The translations under genes and the position numbers were made by a program. Positions 10,990 through 22,538 of a DNA stretch of 64,000 nt are shown in pieces. Where the stretch lies: assembly GCA_030272155.1 (NCBI GenBank), contig CP126191.1:10659001-10723000 (forward strand), given 5' to 3'. The notes under the pieces were generated by a model that did not search any database, had not been told where the DNA came from, and saw nothing but the letters and a program-made list of their open reading frames with translations. The stretch comes from Tetradesmus obliquus (Eukaryota > Chlorophyta > Chlorophyceae > Sphaeropleales > Scenedesmaceae). Position 1 is the first letter of the stretch. Every line of letters starts with the position of its first letter.

Positions 10990-12715
10990 CTGCTGGGAGC
11001 CCTACCAGCAGCAACAGCAGTGACAGCAACAGCAGCAGCAGGCTGGCTGCACTGCGCAGGCTGCAGCGCAGCGTGCCTGCTGCCTCTGACAGTGGCAGGG
11101 GGGCATGGCAGTTCAAGGTGGCCCTGGAGGTGAGGCCAGCAGCAGCAGCAGCGGGCATGGTGTGGCCTGTTGTGTCCAGACTGCACCTGTACCGTGCGCT
11201 AGGGAGCCCTCTGAAGCCCTGCGCTTGCTGCATAACAGATTCGTTTACAAGCTGCAACTGCATCACATCCCTGGCAGCTGACGGTGCAACAGATGATGAT
11301 ACATCTCTTCCATGTGAAATGCAGCGGATATGCAGACGGCAACATGCGTCACACTAACCCTGTATGTTATGGTGTGCTACCACCCCGATTACAACCCTGC
11401 TGTACACATGCACCTGCACTTGCTCATCATGCAGATCCTGTACCACTACTGCCAGGGCCCTGCCAGCCCTCTGCACGCCTACATCCAAACCCTACCTGGG
11501 GTTCAGCAGGGCATTCCTAAACCCCAGATAGCCATGCTATACCCTAAACCCCAGCTGCAGGAGCTGCAGTACAACCCTCTGATAGGCGATGCAGCCAGCC
11601 AGGCCTACTGGTGGAGGCAGTACAGCAAAGAGGTGCTGGCAGCGCTTCCTGGCAGTGCTGATGATCCATTTGGCGGGCAGCTGGTCACACAGGAGCAGCT
11701 GGGTGAGGCGAAATTGACTATCAGCCATGTTTTGCCATCAGCATGCTGTGGCAGCTGGCCCTAGTTTTAACGATGAGGGATCCTTGTAGTCACCACCACG
11801 CTGCACACAGGAGCAGCTGGGTGAGCTCGTAATGGGCTATGCCCCGCTTTTTGGCCAGCAGCATGCTGCGGCAGCTGGCCTTGTAGTCACCAACACGCCG
11901 CAACTGATGCTTGCACGTCAGCTGCGCTGCAACGCTGCACTTGTCGTGCCTTGTGCCGATCACGTAGGTGCTGCTGTGCAGCAGGCTGGGCGCTGCCGCC
12001 GGCCATGTCTTGTGTTGCCCATACCAGACGGACCGGCAGCTGCTTGCAGTACTTGTTAGCTGCTTTTGTGTGCTGCTGCTTTGCAGGCTGGGCGCTGCCC
12101 CTGGCCATGTCTTGTGTTAGACGTACCAGACGGACTGGTAGCTGCTTGCAGTACTTCAACGCTGGATTTGTGTGCTGCTGCGTTGCAGGCTGGGCGCTGT
12201 CTCTGGCCATGTCTCGTGCATTTGGCTTCAAGCGCCTCGGGGGCTGGGCGCTGGTGCCGCTGGTGGACATGGCCAACCACGCCCTGGCCAGCAACGCAGA
12301 GATACGCTTCGGGGAGGACGGTGTCGTGCGCATGATGGCCAACAAGCAGGTCGGTTGACTGGGTTGTGACACTTTGATACAAGCAGGTTCTGTTGAGGTC
12401 TGATGTTGCATCAATGGAATGGTGGGATCAGGATGCATTTTGACAGGGCTGTGCCGTGACCCTGGGTGCTGCTCATAGCTCATGGCTGCACAGCCAGCCA
12501 TGTTGAGGAGCATCACATGTTGCTCTCAACATCTGTATCATGCAGGCGTCACGGCTTGCAATGGATACAGTGGTTGTTTGGTGCTGGTCATCTGTGAGAA
12601 CCATACTTGGCAGGAAGAATTCCACCAGGTGTTGCAGGCAACACACCACCGCGTCTGCCACTGCTGCTGCTGTTGCACTCCACGTCACAGGTTCGGCAGG
12701 CTATCCACAATACAA

Positions 12716-12770
<55 letters not shown>

Positions 12771-14517
12771 GCCGCTGCTGCTGCGCTGCCAGGTGTCTGC
12801 TGGCGCCCCCATCCTGCTCAAGTACGGCTCCCACGACAACGCCAACCTGCTGCTGAGCTACGGCTTTGTGCTGGCCGACAACCCCGCTGACACCTTCGCC
12901 TGGCCGCTGGACATGGAGCTGCTGCTGGTGCGCAAAAGCGGCTTGCTGTGTACACACTCGTTATGCTAATTCTGTTGTTCTCATCTTGCCGCGTGTATGG
13001 CGTGTGTTACACAGGACTGAGGACTCGTAGATGTTAGCTGAGCTAGTTTGGTTGTTTACAACGCCCTCATGGCAGCTGCTGCATGCTGCATGTGTTGCTG
13101 CAGTGAGCAAACAGCTCTGGAAGACGCTATGCATGCAGCAAGCAGCACACACTTATATGAATTGTCGCCTGCGCTGCCTGCTCACCCCTGCACTCCAATT
13201 CTGCAGGCTGCCATCTACCAGTTTGTGGGTGGGCAGCTGCCACCCAGCGGCAAGGCAGTGGACGGCCTCAAGACCTGGCAGCGCACCACGCTGCAGCACC
13301 TGGGACTACTGCAGGCAAATTCCAGCTCCTCCCCCAGCAGCAGCAGCAGCAGCAGTGAAGCTGCAGGCAGCAGCACTGCTAATGGGCAACAGCACCAGCC
13401 AGAGGCAGCAGCAGCAGCAGCTCCGTTGGTGGTGCGCATCGGTGGGGAGCCTCCTGTATCGCCTGAGCTGCTGGCTGCTGTGAGGGTGGTGCTGGCCACA
13501 GTGAGTGAAAGCATTGCGGCGGCACAGCGCAGTGTAGCAGTGTAGGATCGCAGTCTACAGCAGTGTTTGCTCTAGATGGTGCTTGCACCTGTTGATTGTT
13601 TCTGCCGGTGCATACTCCATACTGGATCCTGAGCTGCTTGCTGCTGTGAGGGTGGTGCTGGTGATGGACCAGGGCAGCTGAACAGGCAGAGCACAGCAGC
13701 AGTGGCAGCACTGCAGCATATGCTGCAGATCTGCTATCTAGATAGCACCTATAGTCACTAGTTCCGGCGTAAGCATGTGTGTGGCAGTATTGCTCCTGGC
13801 ATACGCATCAAGCCGCTGCAGCAACAGTGCTTGCATTCGGCATTGGTTAGCGGAATGGACGTGGCAGCTTTGTTGTCAAAGGCACGCTAGTAGGGAAATA
13901 CATATTTCCCTACTAACATAATATATGGGCATGTTGTGGCGGCTATCTTGCCAATGTGGCTGTTTCCTGTTGCTGTTACCCAACCTGCAGGAGCGTTCTT
14001 CAGTAAAAGGCAAGTCCCTGGAGCAGTTGGGTGACTGGCAGCAGCCACTGTCTGCGGCTCACGAGGTGCGCCACTGCATACTGGGGCTTGCCGTGCCAAG
14101 GATGCTTACTGGGCACATGGTTTGTCAGCAATCAGGATTACAGGAGACAGCCGTCAAAGTGGTGCGAGTACTTGTCGATTGATGCTCAACACGACCATGT
14201 CTCGTCAGCAGCTTCTACAATGCAACAATAACTGCCCTACTTGCATGCGCTGCTGCTGCTGCTGCCGATGCTGCTGCCAGGCGCTGGTGATGAAGGCGCT
14301 GGTGGGCCTGCTGACTGTGCTGTACAAGAGCTTCCCCACAAGCATACAGGCCGACAGGGCGCAGCTGCAGCAGCCGGCAGCAGCAGCAGCGGGCGGTGAT
14401 GCGCTGGCTGCTGAGCGGCATGCCACAGCTGTCCAGTTTAGGCTGGGGCTAAAGCTGCTGCTGGAGCGGTCTACTAAGGACCTGATTGTGCGGCTTAAGG
14501 AGCTGCTGCAGCAGTAG
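10388..14517 (+). CDS. SET-domain protein lysine methyltransferase with Rubisco-LSMT-type C-terminus
   Basis: S-adenosylmethionine-dependent protein methyltransferase of the SETD3/SETD6/LSMT group. Exons: 10388-10693, 10896-11129, 11435-11702, 12189-12349, 12793-12927, 13207-13500, 13991-14065, 14281-14517; total 569 codons plus stop, phases consistent. SET elements in order: EPLLEWMQQQGC and VGLFYEQQKGG; DLAPGDVLITVPL; the split insert ending QLGWALSLAMSRAFG; then GGWALVPLVDMANHA, which matches the conserved N-H motif; and KYGSHDNANLLLSYGFV, with the catalytic-tyrosine region. The last three exons give the helical substrate-binding part (KALVGLLTVLYKSF to a Leu-rich end). Ser and Gln runs interrupt the first two exons. 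The substrate cannot be read from sequence; the first exon is not a clear transit peptide, so plastid targeting is uncertain. Confidence 0.85.
11806..12188 (+). repeat. Copies of both exon boundaries inside SET intron 3
   Basis: At about 11809 the end of exon 3 with its donor (ACACAGGAGCAGCTGGGTGAG) is repeated from 11687, followed by about 90 bases of shared intron (CAGCATGCTG-GGCAGCTGGCC, TAGTCACCA-CACG). At about 11980 and 12084 the start of exon 4 (GCAGGCTGGGCGCTG...GGCCATGTCT) appears twice before the functional copy at 12185. The spacing is about 100 bases, and the shared tail includes ACCAGACGGAC-GG-AGCTGCTTGCAGTACTT. Confidence 0.88.
12719..12792 (+). repeat. CTG tract running into a 3' splice site
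   Basis: A run of about 17 CTG/GCTG triplets fills the end of the intron, continues as CCGCCGCTGCTGCTGCGCTG and ends in the CCAG acceptor for SET exon 5 at 12793. It takes the place normally held by a pyrimidine tract. Confidence 0.85.
13625..13665 (+). repeat. Intronic copy of the end of SET exon 6
   Basis: CCTGAGCTGCT-GCTGCTGTG followed by AGGGTGGTGCTGG repeats 13462-13494, the last codons (PELLAAVRVVLA) of exon 6. It lies 125 bases past the functional donor. The donor itself has become GGTGATG. Confidence 0.8.
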
Positions 14518-17088
14518 CAAGCTGCAGTCCACAGCATTGTGCTTCTGCAACTTGGTGCGACTGCGGGCGGGCGTGTTGTTGACAGGTACACAGCACCATG
14601 GTGCTTTGTAAGACCACAAACATTGGAGTAACAGCTTGTTGCATTGAGTGTACATCGATTGTGCAGCACATCATATGCAACGTGCAATGCAAGGCCACCA
14701 CCGGTCGTGGAGAAGATGCCTAGCAACTTGCACGGCAAAGCATTAGGAGTCCCGGCATGATGCACCTAAAGATGGGTCAGACTCTGTCACAGCTGTGGCT
14801 CTGCAGAGTCACGGTGACTACACTGCCAGCCGCAGCTGTCAGCCGCCCGCATCAGCAGCTTCTGATGTCAGCAGTGGCCGTTGACAATCGAGCAAGATCA
14901 CGTGTAGCTCACACAATCCGTGTTCCTCCTCGTGTTCCTCCTGGTAAACAAAAAGAAACCGAGGGCCATGTACTGCACCAGCCTTCACACCAAGCAAACT
15001 TCCACTGCAGATGGAAGCCTTTCCTGCTGAGCAGCTTCCTATTTTACCAGGTGTCTGTGGCGGCGTATGCCGCATGAATACACCGTGTAACTCCTCTATC
15101 TCCTGCTGAGCAGCCTCAACAAAAGAATCTAGACACATGCCAACCAAAAACAAACACCTGCACTGCACCATCACACCACCTTTGCGCGCAATCAGCACTG
15201 CCGACCGGCTGTGTCCCTGACACAGTCCTACGCAACAAAAAGCACTGCTAAAGCAAAAAAAGCACTCCTAAGCAAGAAAATGTGTACCACTACACACTTG
15301 CATGCAGCAAACGTTGCTGCGGCATAGTGTGGCAAGCTGATCCTAGAGAAAAGAAGCACCGTTGGCGCCTAATTAAGAGAAGCACCTCAACACAACACCA
15401 GGAGCCTGGCATCGTTCCAGCACTTGACTGAGCCTAAGCAAAGAAGCACATGGTTGCCAAATGCTACGGCAGCAGCTGCAGCAGCAGCTGCAGCAGCAGC
15501 TGCAGGCGGCCTGCGTCACTTCATAGCTACTGTTCCAGCACTTGCACAAAAAGGGGCAAGACGCCAGCAGCAGGCTGCAGCAGGGCTTGCTGCAGTGCAG
15601 CACAACTACCCATAAACAAGCCTAAGCAAAAGAGGCCTAAGCAAAAGAAGCCTAAGCACAAGAAGCCTAAGCAAAAGAAGCAAAACAACAACTGCTGCTA
15701 CTGAACCGCCTCTGCTCAGTCAATGAGGCACTTATACCTATTCGTCACAGGAACTGCTGCAGCGTCACGCGCACAGCTATACAGACACAAGAAGCTAGAT
15801 GGCCGCAACTGCCAGCGCTACCGCCTGCAGCTTTGCCCCCATTGGGCATGTTCGGCAAAAAAAGGAGCCGGGCAATGCTGTGCTGCCTGAGTCGACTGCT
15901 TGACGTTTCAGCCGCTAACATGACGCGCAGCGCAGCATGTGCCATCGTGGACGCCCCGCATGCAACCTTGCCCATGCGGCAAGCCACCTGCATATGCGTC
16001 AGCCATTTCAGCAGTACTGCCTACAACAGCAACCGTTGCGGGGTTTCTTTGCCATGATACAGCGACTGCAGTACATTTGCGGCAAGCAACGGTGCCATGT
16101 GAAATAAGGAGACCACGCACAAGCAGCCCCACCAAGGAAAACAAGCAAACCGACTTCCCTTGCAGCTCAGAAGATGCAGCATGCGCTGAAACATCAACAG
16201 AGATGTGAGTGCTGTGATTGGTATGCTGTACTACCCATACTGAACCATTTCAGTGGGTGCGCCTTACTGCTGAAGGCGCCTCAGCACTGACCAGTAAAGC
16301 ACGAATGCATCTGGGTTTGATGGTAGCACTGAGTGACCCCTTCACCTGCATGTATGTGCACGCATCCCCCTCACCACTCATATCTGCATGCATGCAGAAA
16401 CTAAATGCAAAAGAAGAACTATGCAAAGAAGACCTATACAACTATGAGCTGTGCAAAAACAAGCATTGCTTTACTGCAGTAGCAGCGGCTGCCAATGCTG
16501 CCACCAGTACTGCCGGCCTGCACTGACACGTCCTTGCTTCTGGCCCAGTCGCTGGCGCTGCACACTACAATTGCTGCAGTCCACTCAGTTAGCCAAACAC
16601 AAGACGCATCCACTGCGGCGACGTGTGCCGGTGCAGCACCGCTGCACGCAGCGCCAGCACGCACTGATGCAATCTTGTCTTGCACACTGCACGTGGCTGG
16701 CACTGCAGCCCAGGATGGTAATGCATACTATATTTCAAACAGCAGGCCTAGCCACGGCAATGATCTGTGCTGGTCCTGCACCAATTGCACCATTGCACGC
16801 TGCGCCGGCGCGTACAGACGCGTCCTTGCGGCCAGCTGTGCTGGATCGCTGGCTGCGGGACTCAAAGGCAAAGCGTAGGCTGGCTGTATGTAGGCCCTGC
16901 AGTAGAAACCAAGCAAGCGGACACATTCACTGTTCCAACATGTGAACATCCTCTCTAGTATCAAGAACGAGCTGCAGCTAGGCTAGACAGTTTTCTGCCG
17001 GCACATTGGTAGCGGTGCAAGAGGAAGGCATCTCTGTTATTCTACTTGAGCAGAACACATGTAAGGCAACCTCTAGGACATTGCCCCA
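14518..17088. other. Gene-poor stretch, no gene recognised
   Basis: About 2.5 kb between the SET stop codon and the NRT2 stop codon. A minus-strand open frame at 14839-15198 (119 codons) shows no motif I recognise. Around 15220-15700 the composition turns A-rich with short direct repeats. At 16505-16850 there are two or three diverged copies of a segment that reads PLHAAPARTDA on the plus strand. Further C-terminal exons of NRT2 cannot be excluded here. Confidence 0.35.
15621..15680 (+). repeat. Four 15-base tandem repeats
   Basis: The unit CCTAAGCAAAAGAAG, with one or two changes, occurs four times head to tail. On the plus strand the repeat reads Lys-Pro/Gln-Lys-Lys, but no gene context supports translation. 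Confidence 0.85.
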
Positions 17089-17468
17089 TCACATGTATAT
17101 GCATTCCTTGTGGGACACATCTGAGAGGTTGAGTTCTTGTGGGACACATTTGAGACAAAATGTGGGCCAGGCTACTTTGATGTGTCCCACCTGTGCTATC
17201 TCCTCTGGTGTGAACTCTGCCATGTAGTACGCCTCCTCACTCAAGCCCTCCTTGGGAGCAGTGAGCATGCCACCCCTGGCAGCAGCAACAGCAGCAGCAG
17301 CAGCAGCAGCATGCTTCAACATGACGAATGCACCGCCAAAACCCACACCAACATGAGATTCATTTGGAAGCATTTCAGTTGACAACTCGATCAACTCAAG
17401 CATTCCCCCTTAGTCTACAGCACTGGTTAGCCCTGAGGGGATGTGCACACGCAGTGCAGCATGGCAGC

Positions 17469-17503
<35 letters not shown>

Positions 17504-20500
17504 TAGCGGTTGCATTTAAGTTGTGCCAGTGCCCAAGGAGGAAGTACGTACCACACGAGGAACTGCACGAGTGCAGATAGCGCCGTCACCGCCATTGCTA
17601 GAACTCCCACAAGAGGACTCCACATTGAATCATCGAAACCACAATACGGGCAACGCATTTGAGCTCCATCCTGCTCACCACATGGGGAGGTAAACCAATG
17701 CATAGAGTGCTGTCACTGCCATGACCAGCACCCCCAGCCATGCGAAATCCACAGAACATAAACCGCATTGAGCCCCATCTGCCTCTCACCACATGGGGAA
17801 GTACACCAGTGCGTACAGTGCCGTCACTGCCATGGCCAGCACTCCCATCCAGAAGAAACCTTGTGGCGTGCTCAGAGGCGCATACGTGAAGAAAATGGCC
17901 TGGTTCAGGGAGGCGCCTGCAGCAGCAGCAGCAGCAGCAAAGTGCCTGAGTGATCTCTGCCGTGGTGGTGGTGCTTAAAGAGCTTCGCAGGTTCAGCTCA
18001 TGCACATACAAAGTCATCAGCTGACATTGTGCAGTCATTGTCAGTCACGTGGTAAGTGTGCCACTGGCAGGTGACTAGGAGCCATGCAGCAGACAAGCAG
18101 TGCACTGATAGCTGGATATGTTGCCGCTTGCAACAGTGCTCGGCAGGCCGCAAAAGCAGCATAAAGTGCATCACATAACCAAAACCGAGCGTGCTAGGCA
18201 GTGATGGTGCATCCTGAGCACTGTTCAGCTCACCAACATTGCCGCCAGCGCCAACAAAGCCTGCAACCAGCCCAGTGGACCGTTTTGACACAAACGGCAC
18301 CACGCCAAATGAAAGCCCGGCGCTCTGCTGGCATGTAACTGACAGCATCACCAGGACTGCCATAGTGGAGGGAAGGCTGCTGCTTACAAGACCCAGCAGT
18401 AAACACATTAGGCCTGCAACAACAGCAGCAGCGGCAGCAGCAGCAGGCACAAGGGACCCATGCTTCAGCCAGGCCTCATGGTGAAACAGACAACAGTCGA
18501 TGGGATGTGTGTGCTTGACACTTCCTAATTTGTCCATCAACAGCTTGCAACTATCTTTCAGCATCAGCAATGCAAAGGGCAGCTGACTAATGGTTCACGG
18601 GAAGGCTGCTGCTAACAAGCCCCAGCAGCTTCGCCTGTTTTTCCAGTAGGCCTGCAGAGTAACAGCAGCAGCAGCACGTTACGCAGCAGCTGCATGCAAA
18701 CTGAAATCTCACTGCCAACAGCAGCATGATACACAACACTCACCTGCAAGTGTCTGCTTGATCCACGGCGCCCACAGCCGTCCCAACATACCCCAACGGC
18801 TAGCCACATAGTCACTGACGGCATGGTGATGACAGTTCAGTTTTACCTTTCAGCAGGAGCTGAACAGCCCCTAAGTCACACATGTTGTCATTTACAAACA
18901 AACATGTTACATGACACCCACCTGCAAGTGTCTGTGTGATCCACAGCGCCCACAGCCGTCCCAACATACCCCAACGGCTAGCCAGATAGTCACTGACGGC
19001 ATGGTGATGACAGTTCAGTTTTACCTTTCAGCAGGAGCTGAACAGCCCCTAAGTCACACATGTTGTTATTTACAAACAAACATGTTACATTACACCCACC
19101 TGCAAGTGTCTGTGTGATCCACAGCGCCCACAGCCGTCCCCTCATACCCCAACGGCCCGCCCATAGTTACTGAGCAGGCCGCCACTCGGCCTGCTGAGGA
19201 TGTTGGTCCCAAAACAACAGGCTTTACATCACACGTTATGTAACACTCACCTGCAAGTGTTTGAGTGATCCACAGCGCCCACAGCCGTCCCCTCATGCCC
19301 CAACGGCTGGCCACATAGTCACTCAGCAGACCGCCGCTCGGCCTGCTGAGGATGTTGGTCAAACCAAACACAGATGCCAGCAGGCCAGCTGTCTGCAAGC
19401 CCAGGGAGAACTGGTCAAACATGTACTGCGACAGCAGGTTGTTCATGGTCAACTCCACTCCAAAGGAGTAGCCGTAGGTGGCCATCATGACCCAAGTCCT
19501 GCAAGCAAGCAGGCGGCAAATGGCACAGGGGCGATTAGGGCAGGCTGGTTTGGCATGCTGGATTGGCAGTTACTTACACTTGTTGGCAACGGCACTGACA
19601 TTCAGTGAGCATTGAAGGTCCTAAATTAGCAGATTCGCATTGATACATTTTGACACGGTTGAAAGATCTTTTGTTACACACTGCAAGAGACGTCAAATGT
19701 GCTAGGTCAAACATGGTCAACTTACCTGTAATTGGTAACAGCAGCCCGCCACATGGCCATGTTTGACTGCCGCTTCATTGCCCCACTGGCTTTCAGGTCA
19801 GCATAGTTGCCATCAGGGCAGTCTGTGGCAAACACCATTGTTGTGATTGTCATAAACACCTGATAGCAGCAGCAGCAGCAGCAGCAGCAGCAAACAGCAA
19901 CAGCATGCTAAGAAGAGGGGCAAATGTAGACGCCAAGTAGCGTTCAAGTCGGGTGCGTAAACACACAAACATGTCAGAGACAGAGAGAGTACTTACACGT
20001 GGCTCCGGGCACCATCTTAGACAGCAGCCAAATCAGCTGAACACCATGTCAAAGCGTGACTCAGAGGTAACCAGCACAGCAGTAGATCACAATGTATCCA
20101 TCTTGACGAGCACCTTGTCTCCCCAATTTAAAGCAAGAATGCATCTGCGGTGTGCCAGTGGCATACCCTACTCGACCAGCAGCGTGCTCAGAGACGCGCA
20201 ACCAACAGCATGTTGTCAAGATTATGTGAACATGTGGTGTGGACAACAATAGCTCAGCGGCTCGCAGCGGCAGGAAATCCAAAAGTCATATTTGATACAG
20301 ACACGGTGCAACAGCACAACATTATTGCAACTACCGCAAGTATAGATCTCATCTTGTTTAAGATACATATGTTACTGACGAGCCAATGACACATCAATGC
20401 AGGTTGGTCCCCACCTGCAGGCAGCCGGGCACCATGAAGCACCACCGCCACGCCACAAACACAGGAAGGCCCATGCTGCTGACAATGGCGTTGCAGACCA

Positions 20501-20542
20501 GAGGCATCAGCAGCAGCGCCCAGCCGCCACCCGAGTTGCCCT

Positions 20543-20578
<36 letters not shown>

Positions 20579-22538
20579 CCAGTGCGGGTCTAGTGAACGA
20601 CAACACCTGTCACAGGGAATGTAAAGTACATCCAGCACTTGCTGTCAGTACACTGAAAGCTACATGCAAAAGGTTTTTGACAACTCAGACAGAGCCTTTG
20701 CTGCAGCACGCGCCTGCATTTCTTTGAATTTCCTTTTTTTTGCATATAAATATCAAATCGCCTCACCAGGCCGGCTCCGCAGGCATTTGCAAAGCCCACC
20801 ACCTTCACGTTGAACATGCTGGAGCACCAGAACTGGCACGCCACAAAGTTGGACAGAGTGAAGCCAATGAACAGCCTGAGACCCAGGTGCACAGCCGCAC
20901 AGGCAGGTCAGCAACAGCAACAGCAGCAGCGGCAGCAGTAGTTGCTCAAAAACTGCTGAGCAGAATGAGTGTTTTGTTGTAGGAAGCAGGGGTTGAGGCA
21001 ATGACTGAGCAGAGCGGTACCCATGCGGCAGCAGATGTCAGGGGATTGCGCGTGAAGGGCACATGCGTATTGCGGAGCATACACTGGTATGGTAGCCTTG
21101 CTTTACAGCTGACATCATCTGCCGACTCAGCACATACTACGCTACAATGGCAAACACGAGAGGCCACTTTGACAAGGTGGTGCAACACTGGATGTTGCAC
21201 TGTACTACGGTACAAACAAAGGCTGCAAGACGGCTAGGCTGCGGCAGCTGACTGGTGCATGGCCACCTGCAGGTAGGGCTCACCTCGCTATCAGGAACTG
21301 TGCTGGCGTCTGTGCCAGTGCAATGAGGAACACAGCAGGGCTGGTGAGCCCCAGGCAGCAGCAGATGCCCCAGCGAGGCCCGTAGCGGTCAATAGCAGTG
21401 CCCATTGCAATGCGGCCTGCAGGCGCAGCGCACATCGTAAAACAAGCATACAAGTTTCAGTAACGGACAGCAGCAATGCTTATTGCAATGGCCTGCGGGC
21501 ACACATTGTGATCAGTGTAGCACGCAGCAGTTCAGAACCATATGAATCAATGAACCACGGCGGCTATCTGTTTGCAGGCCCGCATTTGCAACCCAAGCAT
21601 CAGTAGGGGAGTGGCCAGCCAGTCAGCTGTTTTTGCAGTTACAGCACACTGTGCTAGTTCCTTGCAGTCTGTACGCCAGTTCCTTGCAGTTTGTACGCCA
21701 TGCAGTGGCAGATCTACAGCAGTGCACTGCAGCTGGCAGCGCGATTACGACAAGCTTAAACAACAGACCACACATAGAAGTATTGCTGAACAGAAGTTCA
21801 CCTGCGATGGCGCCACACACTGCTGCAATGCCAGCATTCCCAATGTCGAATGTTGTCAGGTTGAGGGACTCCCTGATCAACGGCAGTAGCGCGGCTGGGC
21901 TGAACGTGGAGATCCAGGCACAAAAGAAAGATGACCACGCCTGCAAGTACACAACAAGTGGAGCGAAGTAAATAATATCAGGATTATACAGTGAAATAGG
22001 TTGCGGGTTGCTACACTGCCAGCTGGCAGCTGAGACAACGTCTACCCGCTAGCCCGGCTGACTCCTTGTGGCAGAAGTTGTGATGAAGCGAGAGCAGTTG
22101 AATCAGAGCGTTCAGTGGCAAGCTTTGAAAACTTGGTTGGGAAACTGGAATTGGATACTCATGGCTGCTGGGCAAAAGGAGGCAGGTCACCAACAGCAGC
22201 GCTGAGCGAGTGCAGTGTACTGCCAGTGCAGCTGGATCATGTGGGTGCCACCTGACACGCTGCTGCGCATGTGAACGGTCAAAGCTGGTAAACGATGGTA
22301 GCCACCCACAGACAATTGTTAAATGCCGCGGGTTTGCGATTTACTGCTGCACAAGACTCCTTACAGCAGGCTGAGCACTCACGAAGTGGAAAGCTACCAT
22401 GTGCGGTCTAGAGAAGCTCCATGGTCTCATTCGCAGACTCTTATGCTCAGAGTCTACGGGAACGCTAAATGCCGTGGGTGGCTTCATTGTCGCTGCTGCT
22501 GTAAATACCTCGAGCTGGCACGCCGCCCAGTCCTTCAC
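17089..22538 (-). CDS. NRT2: High-affinity nitrate/nitrite transporter, NRT2 family
   Basis: Plasma-membrane proton-coupled nitrate importer of the major facilitator superfamily. Ten exons on the minus strand: 22383-22538, 21802-21940, 21284-21416, 20767-20875, 20415-20540, 19726-19859, 19251-19498, 18234-18413, 17790-17916, 17089-17275; 512 codons plus stop, every phase matching. Diagnostic segments: FSVPVDSEHKSL and WSFSRPHM at the N-terminus; LIRESLNLTTFDIGNAGIAA; AIDRYGPRWG; the first nitrate signature, split by an intron (CGAGL/GNSGGG); ELTMNNLLSQYMFDQFSLGL; FGVVPFVSKRSTGLVAGF; the second signature GAGGNVG; and WGGMLTAPKEGLSEEAYY near the C-terminus. After EEIAQ the last exon runs on as VGHIKVAWPTF, which does not look like the usual NRT2 tail; CAG/GTGGGA at 17190 could be a donor to an unseen exon. 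MKDW at 22538 or M at 22487 could be the start. Confidence 0.93.
17540..17770 (-). repeat. Two extra copies of NRT2 exon 9
   Basis: On the minus strand the functional exon 9 reads WMGVLAMAVTALYALVYFPMW. About 110 bases downstream comes WLGVLVMAVTALYALVYLPMW with the same TGGTGAG donor, and further on SPLVGVLAMAVTALSALVQF. All lie before the last exon. The first extra copy keeps an open frame and a donor; the third has lost both the exact donor and parts of the helix. Confidence 0.88.
18600..18655 (-). repeat. Copy of the NRT2 exon 8 start
   Basis: GGGAAGGCTGCTGCTAACAA and the bases up to AGGCCTGCA repeat 18369-18417, which is the acceptor end of exon 8, including the CTG-type triplet run beyond it. 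On the sense strand the copy lies upstream of the real exon. Its coding part has been shortened. Confidence 0.75.
18741..19300 (-). repeat. Four tandem copies of the NRT2 exon 7 3' end
   Basis: The motif CACCTGCAAGTGT, which is the donor of exon 7 in complement, starts at 18741, 18919, 19097 and 19248. The first two steps are exactly 178 bases and those units are nearly identical (for example ATAGTCACTGACGGCATGGT and CAGTTCAGTTTTACCTTTCA occur in both). The last step is 151 bases to the functional exon. Each copy keeps the GTCCC-CATACCCCAACGG coding block and a GTGGGTG or GTGAGT donor. Confidence 0.93.
21476..21512 (-). repeat. Copy of the NRT2 exon 3 start
   Basis: GCTTATTGCAATGGCCTGCG here resembles GCCCATTGCAATGCGGCCTG at the start of exon 3 (about 21400). 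Similarity continues for about 15 bases. The copy sits just upstream of the functional acceptor on the sense strand. Confidence 0.55.

Noticed and set aside
14839-15198. Minus-strand open frame of 119 codons between SET and NRT2
   Set aside because: No motif, no splice context, and composition like the surrounding non-coding sequence.
15450-15704. Plus-strand frame ending in Lys/Pro/Gln repeats, resembling a histone H1 tail
   Set aside because: The Lys-rich part is just the 15-base tandem repeat and the upstream part is triplet repeat. There is no globular domain.
16505-16945. Plus-strand frame with repeated PLHAAPARTDA
   Set aside because: Repeated only through local duplication, no domain or splice support; listed as part of the gene-poor stretch.
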